The notes: generated by a model from the letters alone, not told the origin. DNA of 57,654 bases from JAGTVB01 sp964624765 (GCA_964624765.1 CAZUZO010000003.1:1-57654); one strand, 5' to 3'; shown: positions 9,404 to 18,173, counted from the stretch's first letter. Program-made: numbers and translations.

Positions 9404-10072
9404 ATGTATCTCATAGTGATCGGCGCCGGGGACATCGGCAGCAGCGTTGTGGAGTTGGCCCTGAAGGACGGTCACGACGTCGTCGTCATCGAGGCCGATA
9501 AGCGACGCGCTGAGCAGCTAGCGGATACCCTCGATGCCCTCGTTCTCAATGCTGCCATCACGGCGCAGGGCATCATGGAGGAGGCGGGCGCACAACGAGC
9601 AGACGCCGTGATGGCCACCACAGGGGATGATTCGATCAATCTCATGGCCATGTTCCTCGGACAGGAATACGGCATTCGGCGGTTAACCAGTATTGTCAAT
9701 CAGGCCCACCATCGGCGCCTTTTCGAGCGGCTCAACGTGCACGTGCTCGTTGACCCACAGGTGATCGTCGCTCGTCACCTGTTGGATCTGGTTATGCATC
9801 CACGGGTCAAGGATGTTGCGGTCCTCGGTGAGCGGGAGCAACTGCTCGAGGTCACCATTTCTGAATCGTCGGCGTTGGTGGGAACGCGCTATACCGAAGT
9901 CTTTGAACTCAAGACGCTGCCCCCGGACACGTTCATCGTCCTCGTGGAACGCAACAAACGGGTGCTGCGCGCGACAGCGGAGGAGCGTCTCCAGGCCGGC
10001 GATGTGTTGATATTGCTTGCGAGACGCCCCTTGAGCGAAGAGGAGCTGGGCATCTTCACCGGGGTAACCTGA
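9404..10072 (+). CDS. trkA: TrkA-family potassium channel regulator (RCK protein)
   Basis: A 222-residue cytoplasmic gating subunit of a Trk/Ktr K+ transporter. The N-terminal Rossmann-type RCK_N domain starts with VIGAGDIGSSV and ends its second strand with the acidic VIEAD, as expected for NAD(H) or ATP binding. The RCK_C (TrkA_C) domain occupies about 140-218. At 222 residues it is a single RCK_N-RCK_C unit (KtrA or archaeal style), half the length of E. coli TrkA. It ends 5 bp before the TrkH gene, so the two are almost certainly co-transcribed and act as one transporter. Confidence 0.93.
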   Translation: MYLIVIGAGDIGSSVVELALKDGHDVVVIEADKRRAEQLADTLDALVLNAAITAQGIMEEAGAQRADAVMATTGDDSINLMAMFLGQEYGIRRLTSIVNQAHHRRLFERLNVHVLVDPQVIVARHLLDLVMHPRVKDVAVLGEREQLLEVTISESSALVGTRYTEVFELKTLPPDTFIVLVERNKRVLRATAEERLQAGDVLILLARRPLSEEELGIFTGVT

Positions 10073-10077
10073 TCTCG

Positions 10078-11535
10078 ATGCTGCGTCCGGTTCTCTCAGG
10101 GGTCGGCTTGATCCTTCACGTTCCTGCGCTCATGGCGTTATTGTCCGTTGCTGTCTGTTTGGTTTTCCAAGAATTTTATGCCGTTCCAGCATTTTTAGCG
10201 ACCGCCTTGGTTGCGGGCCTCCTGGCCCAGGCATTGTTCGCGGTGCGCGGCCGAGGGAGGGGGATCCATCGGCACCACGCCATGCTGGTGGCGGCTCTCT
10301 CCTGGCTTGCGGTGGCTTTCCTCGGGGCACTGCCGTTTCTACTGGTGGCTCGATGGCACCCCGTGGAAGGCACGATCGAGGTATTCGCTACGCTGGAGAA
10401 CGCGTTTTTTGAGTCTCTGTCTGGATTTACCGCCACTGGGTTAACGATGGTGAGCCATGCCAGCGAGTTACCCTACAGCCTCCAGTGGTGGCGCAGCTTC
10501 ACCGAGTGGGTAGGTGGAGTGGGGGTGATCGTGCTTATGTTGGCCGTATTACCGCCCGGACGAGATGCTCTGCAGCTTTATTATTCGGAAGCGAGGGAAC
10601 AGCGGATACTGCCCTCGATTCAATCGACAACCAAAGCGATCTGGTCGGTGTATCTCTCATACACATTGGTGGGTATTCTGCTCCTATGGTTGGCCGGTGA
10701 GCCCCTTTGGCGCGCTGTTAACCACGGCATGACGGCCATTGCCACCGGAGGATTTACCATCACCGATAACAGTCTAGAGTACGCTTCAACGTCGGTGGCG
10801 ATGGTTTATATGGTGATCATGGTGCTTGGGGGCATCAGTTTCTTGCTGCACTACCGCTTGCTTTGGCGGCAAGAGATGCAGGCGAATACCTTACGTAACG
10901 CCGAGCTGCGTCTGTTCTTGCTGATGCTGGGCATCGGTGGTGCCGTGTTGTGGACACATCACGGTGGATCAGACTCCCAAGGGTTTGCACCCCTGTTTCA
11001 TTGGGTGTCCGCGTTGACCACCGCTGGATTTCAAGTAAGCCCCGTGGGGCAGGTCAGTACGACTTTAGTGTTGTGGCTGATCCTCGCTATGACGGTAGGC
11101 GCGATGGCGGGATCAACCGGCGGCGGCGTCAAGCAAATACGGATCGTGTATGTGTTGAAAGGCGTTGGGTGGCGGCTCCGGGGCATTCTAGGCCGGCCGC
11201 ACGAGGTGCTGCGATATCGGCTCAACGGAATCCCACTGGCAGCGGGGGAAGCGCAACACGCCGTGGAAGCCGCATCGGTGCTCTTGGCTATCTGGCTGCT
11301 GCTGATGTTCGTGGGTGTTGTTGTGCTCTTGCAGGTCGTTCCAGTGGGCACACGTTTGGAGCACGTCATATTCGAGATGGCTTCTGCGCAGGGCAATGTT
11401 GGGCTTTCTGCAGGGCTGACGCATGCCGATCTACCGTTGCCAGGCAAGCTTGTGTTGATGGTGGCGATGTGGACAGGGCGACTGGAGATCGTTCCCGTGC
11501 TGGCGGTTCTTTTTCACCTCTTCGCTCGCTACTGA
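10078..11535 (+). CDS. trkH: TrkH/KtrB potassium transporter membrane subunit
   Basis: A 485-residue polytopic membrane protein forming the K+ pathway. The four degenerate selectivity-filter loops of the superfamily can be seen: GFTATGLT, TAIATGGFT, TTAGFQVS and AQGNVGLSAG, each after a pore helix. About ten or more hydrophobic segments are visible across the length. It starts 5 bp after trkA, which encodes the matching RCK subunit. Function as K+ (possibly K+/Na+ coupled) uptake is inferred from the family. Confidence 0.94.
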   Translation: MLRPVLSGVGLILHVPALMALLSVAVCLVFQEFYAVPAFLATALVAGLLAQALFAVRGRGRGIHRHHAMLVAALSWLAVAFLGALPFLLVARWHPVEGTIEVFATLENAFFESLSGFTATGLTMVSHASELPYSLQWWRSFTEWVGGVGVIVLMLAVLPPGRDALQLYYSEAREQRILPSIQSTTKAIWSVYLSYTLVGILLLWLAGEPLWRAVNHGMTAIATGGFTITDNSLEYASTSVAMVYMVIMVLGGISFLLHYRLLWRQEMQANTLRNAELRLFLLMLGIGGAVLWTHHGGSDSQGFAPLFHWVSALTTAGFQVSPVGQVSTTLVLWLILAMTVGAMAGSTGGGVKQIRIVYVLKGVGWRLRGILGRPHEVLRYRLNGIPLAAGEAQHAVEAASVLLAIWLLLMFVGVVVLLQVVPVGTRLEHVIFEMASAQGNVGLSAGLTHADLPLPGKLVLMVAMWTGRLEIVPVLAVLFHLFARY

Positions 11536-11616
11536 TGAGTATGGTGATGGCTTGGGTCCGGCGCCTTTGCACACACCCTTGCGCGCACGGGGTTCGGCTG
11601 CCGAAGGCTTGGGCGC

Positions 11617-11657
11617 CCAAGGTCCGTTCCGAAGAGCCACCCTGCCGAACGATGACC
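11617..11657 (+). promoter_or_regulatory. Divergent copy of the GCCGAAAC-ATG motif
   Basis: The block begins ccaaggtccg and ends ctgccgaacgatgacc, matching the two ends of the 36-bp motif found at 15866, 44366 and 54783, but with five extra bases and one A missing from GCCGAAAC. It lies 82 bp after trkH. Its ATG (11652) opens a 32-codon ORF. Confidence 0.4.
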
Positions 11658-11750
11658 ATGGCCCAAAGAACGGCTGCGGAAAATGTTGTCTTAAGGATAC
11701 GTGTGTGTATGACAGTTGAAGTCATTTCAGAAAAGCAAAAAAACTATTGA
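11652..11750 (+). other. Possible 32-codon ORF in an AT-rich patch
   Basis: The frame runs from the ATG inside the motif to a TGA at 11748. Its translation starts MTMAQRTAAENVV and ends SEKQKNY. There is no clear ribosome-binding site and no family resemblance. The 3' half is distinctly AT-rich compared with the surroundings. It may be a leader peptide or a chance frame. Confidence 0.25.
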
Positions 11751-11773
11751 CATGAACAACAATCTTGTATAAA
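11747..11773 (+). promoter_or_regulatory. Candidate sigma70 promoter
   Basis: A perfect -35 hexamer TTGACA (11747-11752) and a good -10 TATAAA (11768-11773) are separated by 15 bp, shorter than the usual 16-18. The setting is AT-rich. The next plus-strand ORF starts at 12103, beyond a family B element that might terminate the transcript. Confidence 0.35.
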
Positions 11774-11877
11774 AACAACATATCGGCGCCGCGCAATCGT
11801 TTCGCGGGCTGGCAGCACCAGAAGAACGCTAGACTGAACTCAAGGGGCTTGCTGAGAATGTGGCCTAAACCTTGACG

Positions 11878-12026
11878 TCAGAGGTTGTGAAAAGACCTGC
11901 TGCGCTACCTGATAGCGGCGTTGCGCGGTGCTCGCTCCTCGCCTATCTATCTGATATGTCTCGTCACGGCGCGCCGTCCGCCTGGCTCTCAGGCTGCTCG
12001 CTACGGTTTTTTCACTACCTCTTGAG
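11878..12026. repeat. Family B element, copy 2 (reverse orientation to copy 1)
   Basis: About 149 bp from tcagaggttgtgaaaagacc to ggttttttcactacctcttgag. Internal sequence (ctgctgcgctacctgatagcgg, then tcctcgcctatctatctgat) is the complement of copy 1. Together with the copy at 12613, in the same orientation, it brackets a single orphan ORF. Confidence 0.88.
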
Positions 12027-12102
12027 CTCACGATCTCAACGGGACGCCAGGGATAGGCATCCCTCCTAATCCTCGCCGCTTCGACGGCCCGGGAGGGAGG
12101 TT

Positions 12103-12552
12103 ATGGCAGTAGTGCGAACATACCGTAGCGCAGTGCAAGCGCACACCCGTAGAACGCGTTGTTGGAAGAATCGCTGCGGCAATCACCATCGGGAGCCTGA
12201 CGTTCGGCTACGACCGGCTTTCCGAGATCTCTCGAGCGGGGCGGTTTTTCTCTCACGTTTTCCCGACGGCCGCCTCGCCCCGATGCATGTCTGGGATGGC
12301 TTGCCTGAGAGCGCCGTCTTGCACAGGTCTCCGGATGGGCGCGTCGCCTCGCTCAAACACACCGTGGTGGCGGGCTTTCTAGGAGGGGGACGCTTTTACA
12401 CACGGGAGGAGGCGGCCTGCTTATTGCTGAACTCGCCCCCTAGCGCGATGCCGGTGACACGTTGGCAGTTCGATCATCAGTCGCTCTTTTGCTCCAGCCA
12501 TGCTGGGGAAGCGATGCAAGATGCTCCTGAGGTGTCGGCCGTGGGAGTGTGA
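12103..12552 (+). CDS. Conserved-looking hypothetical protein
   Basis: I do not recognise this 149-residue ORF. The first 40 residues are Arg-rich and unconvincing. The centre looks like a real small domain: two DGR-containing strands (FPDGRLAPMHVWDGLPE, SPDGRVASLKH), then FYTREEAACLL. The ATG has ggaggg upstream; a later start is possible. It lies between two same-oriented family B elements and has no operon partner. No signal peptide or membrane segment is visible. Confidence 0.5.
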   Translation: MAVVRTYRSAVQAHTRRTRCWKNRCGNHHREPDVRLRPAFRDLSSGAVFLSRFPDGRLAPMHVWDGLPESAVLHRSPDGRVASLKHTVVAGFLGGGRFYTREEAACLLLNSPPSAMPVTRWQFDHQSLFCSSHAGEAMQDAPEVSAVGV

Positions 12553-12612
12553 CCGGCGATGTGCGAGTCGGTGCCATCTTGAGATGCACCCTGCTTCCGA
12601 AAGAGGACGGAT

Positions 12613-12757
12613 CAAGGAGGTTGTGAATAAACCTGCTGCGCGTCCCGATAGCCGCATTGGACGGTGCTTGCTCCTCGTCTAGCTACCTGATAGATCTCTC
12701 GGCTTCGCCCCCCTCCGCCTGGCTCTCGGGCTGCTCGCTTTTTCACAACCTCTCAAG
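12613..12757. repeat. Family B element, copy 3
   Basis: About 145 bp from caaggaggttgtgaataaacc to tttttcacaacctctcaag, in the same orientation as the copy at 11878. Its right end contains the stop codon (TGA, minus strand, 12755-12753) of the pseudokinase gene. The T-run and stem arrangement again suit termination of convergent transcripts. Confidence 0.85.
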
Positions 12758-14567
12758 GGACCCCCTCGGCGGACGCATCGAACTGGGCGCTGCCAAGCGC
12801 CAGCCTTAACCCTTCCAGCGCAGGGTCTGTGGGGGACACTCGCTCTGCCCTTTCGAGATAGAGCTGGGCTTGTTTCAGCTTTCCCTCCGTTAGAGCTTTT
12901 CGAATCAGCCAGCTATATCGGTCAATGATCTCCTTGATCGCCTCACGGATCTTGGGGTGCTCCGGGGCCAGCGCTCGAACTGCTTGCAGATGCTCATAGG
13001 CGTTGGCGCCTGGCGGTGTGGTGAGACGCAGTGCTGCGATATGCTCTTGGGCTGCGTTGAAATGGCGATCGAGAATCGGGTCGTTGAGCGCGACCTCGGC
13101 TGATAAAGCTTCTTCCTGCGGACCATTTGGATCGACGAATGCTTCGGTCCCGGTCGTTTCTTGGGCCTCGGTCGATGGTTCCTTGGTGGCGAGCGCTGAG
13201 TCTTCTAGGCTTGCTAAGGTTCCAACCTTGGGTCTGACATCGGTGGTGGTCGGAGACTGTTGGGCTGGCTCCTCGCTAACTACTGTTGGGTCAGTGTCAG
13301 CGGCGACGGCCATCGTGTCCTTTCCCGAAGTCAGTGGTTTCGAAGAGCCGGCGCTCGGGGTCGACGGCTTGAAAGCGACGATCCCCGGTTCGGTGTGTTG
13401 GTGAGCCGGCTCATGGGTGGTGGCGGAGGTATCGACCGGCTGCGATTCATCTAGGGGGCCCGCGGGAGGCTGCTGCGTTTCGGAAATTCGCAGTGAAAAG
13501 GCCACGGCCGCCAGACCGGCGCAGGCCAATCCTGCGGTGAGGATCCAGGGCGTGGCGCGGCGACGGGTGCTTGGCGACAAGCGGCTGGGCTGGGTTGGGG
13601 TACGGATCGTCTCTCCCAGTTTGTCTGTGGCCCGCGTGTCGGCAGGAGGTGGCCTGAGGGCATGGTGCACGGCCCGCGCAGATGGCGGCCGATCCTCGCT
13701 GTCCAAAGACATCATTGAGTCGATGCTTTTCAGTAAAGCCGGCGCGTAGGCGGTTAACGTCGGGTCGAGGCTGATCTGTGGCTGTGGGTCGGGCGCCCCT
13801 CTTTGCTGGGCGGCGCGGCGCTGAACGGCCGATACGGGGGTATGCTGGGTGACGCAGCGATACAAGGTTGCGCCTAAGGCGTAAAGATCAACGGATACGT
13901 GAGGTGGGTTGAGAGGGTCGTATTGCTCGGGGGCAGCGTAACCGTCAACGAGTACCTCAGGAAGGGTTTGCAGCCGAGCGGCCAATGCCAGCTGTCCCCA
14001 AGCGAATTCGGTCAGCACGGCGTCACCGTTGGCCTTTCGGACCACGGCAGCGGGACTCACAGCGCCGTGAATATAGCCTTCATCATGCACCCGCATGAGG
14101 GCTTCGAGCAGCTGCAGCGTCAGGGAATAGAGATCTCGTTCCTCGAGGTGTGCGCTCTGATCACTACAGAGCTCTGCCAGCGCGCGACCATCGGTGTGCT
14201 CCATTGCCCGGTACAAGGTCCCATGCGCGTGCAGTGAGCAATCGGTACGCACGACTCCGGGATGCTCGATACCGATAAGGATCTCGGATTCTTCGAGGAA
14301 TCGATCCAATCCGTACTGGAAGTCGGCCTCCTGTTCTGCTGTTCTGGGTACGACATTGAGACCATCATCCGCCCGCAGAGCGAGCCCGTGCGGAAGGTAT
14401 TCCTGGATGACCGCATAGGCTCCCACGTGGTGGTTCCAGGCCAGATAGCGGGGCCCCAACCATTTGGTTGCTATCACCTCTTTGAGCTGATATACGCCGA
14501 TCCGGGTTCCGACCGGCAGGGGGTATGGATGTCGATGCACGATGCTTTCCATAGGTTCTTTAACCAT
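12753..14567 (-). CDS. Membrane-anchored serine/threonine pseudokinase
   Basis: A 604-residue protein with a kinase fold at about 20-305, one membrane helix at about 338-359 (TPWILTAGLACAG), and a C-terminal extracytoplasmic part. That part is Thr/Pro/Glu-rich, then helical and TPR-like near 500-590. The kinase fold lacks its catalytic parts: the glycine loop reads ATKWLGPRYLA; the ATP lysine is Q55 (YAVIQEYLP); HRD is HGA (168-170) with S172 and A175 in place of the usual Lys and Asn; DFG is EFA (187-189). APE and the helix F aspartate (SVDLYALG) remain. It probably acts as a scaffold or sensor rather than an enzyme. The stop codon lies in a family B repeat. The start could be either ATG at 14567 or 14552. 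Confidence 0.85.
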   Translation of the reverse strand: MVKEPMESIVHRHPYPLPVGTRIGVYQLKEVIATKWLGPRYLAWNHHVGAYAVIQEYLPHGLALRADDGLNVVPRTAEQEADFQYGLDRFLEESEILIGIEHPGVVRTDCSLHAHGTLYRAMEHTDGRALAELCSDQSAHLEERDLYSLTLQLLEALMRVHDEGYIHGAVSPAAVVRKANGDAVLTEFAWGQLALAARLQTLPEVLVDGYAAPEQYDPLNPPHVSVDLYALGATLYRCVTQHTPVSAVQRRAAQQRGAPDPQPQISLDPTLTAYAPALLKSIDSMMSLDSEDRPPSARAVHHALRPPPADTRATDKLGETIRTPTQPSRLSPSTRRRATPWILTAGLACAGLAAVAFSLRISETQQPPAGPLDESQPVDTSATTHEPAHQHTEPGIVAFKPSTPSAGSSKPLTSGKDTMAVAADTDPTVVSEEPAQQSPTTTDVRPKVGTLASLEDSALATKEPSTEAQETTGTEAFVDPNGPQEEALSAEVALNDPILDRHFNAAQEHIAALRLTTPPGANAYEHLQAVRALAPEHPKIREAIKEIIDRYSWLIRKALTEGKLKQAQLYLERAERVSPTDPALEGLRLALGSAQFDASAEGVP

Positions 14568-14729
14568 GTCAAATCAAAAGCTTTCCGAGAATTGATCCGC
14601 TTGGGCGAGATCTCGCATGAAGCGACTCACTTGGTAATATAGCCTAGTTCAGGCTGCTAGCAGTGAGGTCTCGGCGCCGGCGCCGGATCGGATGGTGAGG
14701 ATCGCAGCTGTTGTGAGGGCTCTGTCGCC

Positions 14730-15776
14730 ATGAAGCCTATCTTTCATCCCCAGCTGGTCAACCCCCCGAACGCCGATCCGGCGCTGTTCGTCGATTTTCT
14801 GTTTGAGAAGCGTGCGCTGCTTTTTGACGTTGGAGATTTGGCGTCCCTGGCACCACGCAAGATGCTGCGCCTCTCGCACGTCTTTGTTTCGCACACGCAT
14901 ATGGACCATTTTATCGGCTTTGACCATCTATTACGGGTGTTCTTAGGGCGTGCCAAGACCCTGCATGTGTTTGGGCCAGCGGGTTTGGTGGCGCAAGTCG
15001 GTCATAAATTGGCCGGTTACACGTGGAATCTGGTGCAGAACTATGAAGCCGACTTCACCTTGTTGGTGACGGAGATCGACTGGGACGGCAATCGTCGCAT
15101 GGCTCGTTTCCGCTGTCGCACGGGGTTTGAGGAAGAGGGAATCTGCAGCGAACGGCTATCGTTCGAAGAACCCTTGGTCGATGAGCAGAATTTCTGGGTG
15201 CAGACCCGCGTGCTCGACCACCGCATCCCTTGCCTTGCTTTCGCGCTGCAGGAAAAACGCCACATCAACGTATGGAAGAATCGTTTACAAGAGATGGGGC
15301 TACCAACGGGCCCCTGGCTTACGGAGTTAAAACAAGCGATCTTAAGGGGTGAACCGCAGGACACGCCTATTCGAATAGGGTGGCGCCGCGACGGTCACTT
15401 GTGTGAGCGTTACGAAGCCTTGGGGAAGTTGCAGGAGCGATTGGTTCGCGTCACCCCCGGGCAAAGGATCGCCTACGTCGCCGACGCCGTGTATCATGAA
15501 AAAAATGCTCAGCAAATCGTCGCATTGGCACATCATGCCGACTGCCTTTTCATCGAGGCGGCATTTCTGGCGAGGGAGGCCGAGCGCGCTGCACGGACCT
15601 ACCACTTAACCGCCACCCAAGCTGGATGGTTAGGGCGCCGGGCGGGTGCCAAGCGGTTGGTGCCGTTTCATTTTTCGGCACGGCACAGCGGCGAGGAGCA
15701 GCGTCTCGTGACGGAAGCGTTGACAGCATTTTCCCAGGCAGGGGTTGCCGATAGGGTGGCGCCGATGCTTTGCTGA
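14730..15776 (+). CDS. Metallo-beta-lactamase-fold hydrolase, ribonuclease Z-like
   Basis: A 348-residue cytoplasmic protein with the metal-binding motif HTHMDH at 55-60, preceded by LLFDVGDL. Further ligand candidates lie in CLFIEAAFL and near the C-terminus in HFSARHSGEE. The pattern is closest to RNase Z / arylsulfatase-type MBL proteins. The central region (about 140-230) is longer than in tRNase Z and unfamiliar. A nuclease or phosphodiesterase role is plausible but not shown. It is read divergently from the pseudokinase gene and precedes the nicotinate phosphoribosyltransferase gene by about 145 bp. Confidence 0.8.
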   Translation: MKPIFHPQLVNPPNADPALFVDFLFEKRALLFDVGDLASLAPRKMLRLSHVFVSHTHMDHFIGFDHLLRVFLGRAKTLHVFGPAGLVAQVGHKLAGYTWNLVQNYEADFTLLVTEIDWDGNRRMARFRCRTGFEEEGICSERLSFEEPLVDEQNFWVQTRVLDHRIPCLAFALQEKRHINVWKNRLQEMGLPTGPWLTELKQAILRGEPQDTPIRIGWRRDGHLCERYEALGKLQERLVRVTPGQRIAYVADAVYHEKNAQQIVALAHHADCLFIEAAFLAREAERAARTYHLTATQAGWLGRRAGAKRLVPFHFSARHSGEEQRLVTEALTAFSQAGVADRVAPMLC

Positions 15777-15865
15777 TGAAGAGGGGTATCCCCCTCGGTA
15801 TGCGCGGAGGCGGCGGGACAGGGAGGTGTTCACGGCGTTCCTTGCGGCATGGGGTCGGTTGCCCC

Positions 15866-15901
15866 CAGGGCAAACGCAATCAAACGGCCGAAACGATGAC
15901 C
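15866..15901 (+). promoter_or_regulatory. GCCGAAAC-ATG motif upstream of the pncB-type gene
   Basis: A 36-bp block starting caggg and ending gccgaaacgatgacc, shared with 44366-44401 and 54783-54818. Its ATG (15896) opens a nine-codon frame (MTNARNSVM) whose stop overlaps the GTG at 15922 of the next gene (atgtga). It may be a promoter-proximal element or leader. Confidence 0.55.
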
Positions 15902-15921
15902 AACGCCCGGAATTCAGTCAT

Positions 15922-17271
15922 GTGACTACTTCAGCCCTCACTGCCAGCGCTTTACTGACCGATCGTTATCAACTGACGATGCTGAAAGGCTATTTCGATC
16001 GGGGCATGCAAGAATTGGCGACGTTTGAATTCTTTGTCCGCAAGCTGCCTGGAGAACGGGGTTTCTTGATTGCGGCGGGTCTCGAACAGGTCCTTGAGTA
16101 TCTCGAACGGTTGCGGTTTGACACCGAAGAGCTCAAGTGGCTAGCGGGTCCGGGAGGCTTTGCAAAGGATTTCGTGGATTATCTCGCTGATTGGCGGTTC
16201 ACGGGGGATGTTCACGCCGTGCCCGAAGGGACCGTGTGCTTCGCTAATGAGCCTATGGTGCGCGTGACGGCACCGATAGCGCAAGCCCAGTTGGTGGAGA
16301 GCCGTCTGATCAACCTGCTGCATTTCCAGACCCTCATCGCATCCAAGGCAGCGCGTTGCGTGTTGGTGGCGCCAGGCAAGCGATTGGTCGACTTTGGGAT
16401 GCGCCGCGCCCACGGCTCAGAGGCAGCCTTGCTGGCCGCGCGCGCCAGCTACCTCGCGGGTTTTGAAGGGACGGCAACGATCTTGGCTGAGAAACTGTTT
16501 GGTGTTCCGAGTTTTGGCACCATGGCACACTCGTTTATTCAGACGCATGAGGATGAACAGACTGCTTTCTACGACTTCGCCCGTTGCTGTCCCCAGAACG
16601 TGGTGCTGCTGATCGATACCTACGATACCGAACGGGGCGCGAAGCGGGTGGTTGAACTCGCCCCGCGTTTACAGGCTGAGGGGATCGCCATCAAGGCGGT
16701 ACGTCTGGATAGTGGCGATTTGAATCAGGAAGCGCGCCGTGTGCGAGCGATTCTCGATGCGGGGGGGCTGACGCAAGTGGGTATCTTTTGTAGTGGGAAC
16801 CTGGATGAATATCAACTGGAGGAGCTCCTAGCGCAAGCTGCTCCCATCGATGGTTTTGGCATCGGTACCCGGCTGGATGTCTCCAGCGATGTGCCCTATC
16901 TCGACTGTGCTTACAAGCTGCAGGAGTATGCGGGCCGCCCCCGTCGTAAGCGTTCCCCCGGCAAGGCCACATGGCCCGGTCGTAAGCAAGTCTATCGGCA
17001 CTACTCCTCTGACGACGGGCAGATGCTAGGCGATGTCCTGACGTTGGTCGATGATCCGCAGCCAGGAGAAGCTTTGCTGCAGCCCGTCATGCAAGGGGGG
17101 CGCCGGCTACACCCGCCCTCGCCTCTGAGTGAGTTGCGCCAACGAGCCAAAGAGCAACTCATGCGTCTCCCGGAATCGCAGCGACGGTTGCGCGACGTGG
17201 CCCCCTATCCGGTAACTGTCAGCCCGCGCTTGCAGGCCCTGGCCGCGCAGGTAGATCGTACCTACCGCTAG
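15922..17271 (+). CDS. pncB: Nicotinate phosphoribosyltransferase
   Basis: This enzyme joins nicotinate to PRPP in the Preiss-Handler NAD salvage pathway. The N-terminus LLTDRYQLTMLKGYF is the family opening. The body has FGMRRAHGSEAAL, TMAHSFIQTHEDE, VRLDSGDL and FGIGTRLDVS, which form the PRPP and nicotinate sites. With GTG at 15922 it is 449 residues and fits the family; the open frame extends upstream to 15745, but that part overlaps the preceding gene and resembles nothing. It may be regulated through the conserved motif and mini-ORF just upstream. Confidence 0.93.
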   Translation: MTTSALTASALLTDRYQLTMLKGYFDRGMQELATFEFFVRKLPGERGFLIAAGLEQVLEYLERLRFDTEELKWLAGPGGFAKDFVDYLADWRFTGDVHAVPEGTVCFANEPMVRVTAPIAQAQLVESRLINLLHFQTLIASKAARCVLVAPGKRLVDFGMRRAHGSEAALLAARASYLAGFEGTATILAEKLFGVPSFGTMAHSFIQTHEDEQTAFYDFARCCPQNVVLLIDTYDTERGAKRVVELAPRLQAEGIAIKAVRLDSGDLNQEARRVRAILDAGGLTQVGIFCSGNLDEYQLEELLAQAAPIDGFGIGTRLDVSSDVPYLDCAYKLQEYAGRPRRKRSPGKATWPGRKQVYRHYSSDDGQMLGDVLTLVDDPQPGEALLQPVMQGGRRLHPPSPLSELRQRAKEQLMRLPESQRRLRDVAPYPVTVSPRLQALAAQVDRTYR

Positions 17272-17277
17272 TCCAAG

Positions 17278-17325
17278 GCCTCAGAAGTTGTGAAAAAACT
17301 GCTGCGCTACCCGATAGCGGCATTG
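17278..17325. repeat. Family B left-half fragment
   Basis: The sequence gaagttgtgaaaaaactg and gctacccgatagcggcattgg matches the first third of the family B element; the remainder is absent. It lies in the short gap between the convergent pncB-type and csiV genes, which is the position expected for a shared terminator. Confidence 0.75.
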
Positions 17326-17343
17326 GTTTGCCGTCAACGCCGA

Positions 17344-18159
17344 TCAACCTGAGTCTCGATAGGGTAGGATTTCGATCAGTAACCCGAACAGCGGGTGATC
17401 AAAATAGTGCAGCTCTCCGAAGCGCATGCGTCGGTGCTCACTTAGCCGAAACGGGCTTGGCCGTGGTGGTGGCGCAAGCCCCCCTAGAGCACCGTCGAGG
17501 AGCGCACTGTGCGGGTCCGCAGGCGACGTGGGTGTCGGTTCGGGACGGTAGTAGGCGAGATCCGCCAGTACATGAAGGTAACGCCCGCGATACACGCGAA
17601 TGGTTCCGTCCAAAGAGCGAAGCACCGCACGTGATCGGCCTGCCAAACCAGCCTTTGTTTCTCTCGACCGCTCTGCGGTAATGTGAACGGCAGGAGCATT
17701 CTGTCGGGCGAACCCTGGTTGCTGCCAGGCCACGTGCAGCAGAGGACGGTAGCGTCCAGAGGCCCTTAAGGCGTTCACAACGCCGCCTAGACGATGTTCC
17801 GACGTTGGCAGCCCGTAAAAATCATGCCTTGTCGCACCGGGCTGTGCGGCACTTTGGCAGTTTCCGTCCCCCGGTGGGCAGGACCGCTCGGCTTTCCCGG
17901 GATAACCGACGCCCTGCAGTTCGATGGCGCCGGCCACTGACGGTGCCTCCGGATCGGCCGGCCAGACCTCGCTTTGCAGCATCCGCTTATCGAGGGATTC
18001 GAAGACGACCATCTCCACCCGATAGTGGCGGGTATCGCTACCCCAGGCCGGTAGGGTGACACTGAGTATCAGCAGTAACAGGCCAAGCCGGCTGCAGCGA
18101 AACCGTCGTGTCAGGGCGGGGTCACCGGCGATAACCGTGTGGGCAGATATCCTGGGCAT
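17344..18159 (-). CDS. csiV: CsiV-family periplasmic protein
   Basis: About 271 residues. A signal-peptide-like segment (LGLLLLILSVTLPAWG) is followed by YRVEMVVFE. The C-terminal half has GRYLHVLADLAYY and RRMRFGELHYFDHPLFG, both characteristic of CsiV, a periplasmic peptidoglycan-binding factor described in Vibrio cholerae. The neighbouring mfd gene is its usual partner. I prefer ATG at 18159; a TTG at 18177 overlaps the mfd stop (ttga), which would couple translation. Function here is by family only. Confidence 0.85.
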   Translation of the reverse strand: MPRISAHTVIAGDPALTRRFRCSRLGLLLLILSVTLPAWGSDTRHYRVEMVVFESLDKRMLQSEVWPADPEAPSVAGAIELQGVGYPGKAERSCPPGDGNCQSAAQPGATRHDFYGLPTSEHRLGGVVNALRASGRYRPLLHVAWQQPGFARQNAPAVHITAERSRETKAGLAGRSRAVLRSLDGTIRVYRGRYLHVLADLAYYRPEPTPTSPADPHSALLDGALGGLAPPPRPSPFRLSEHRRMRFGELHYFDHPLFGLLIEILPYRDSG

Positions 18160-18173
18160 GGAGGAGGGGCTCT

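Noticed and set aside
11549..11640. tRNA gene after trkH
   Set aside because: A ggttcggctgcc stretch hints at a T-loop, but no acceptor or anticodon stem can be drawn.
10950..11750. 266-codon frame overlapping trkH
   Set aside because: It overlaps the pore-forming part of trkH in another frame; only its last 33 codons lie outside the gene, and these are reported separately as a possible mini-ORF.
15866..15901. c-di-GMP (GEMM) riboswitch
   Set aside because: The cagggcaaac start recalls the GEMM core, but the second conserved strand is missing and the sister copies do not keep this string.
15745..15921. N-terminal extension of nicotinate phosphoribosyltransferase
   Set aside because: The frame is open but overlaps the preceding gene, is Arg-rich and precedes a family-typical N-terminus that starts at the GTG.
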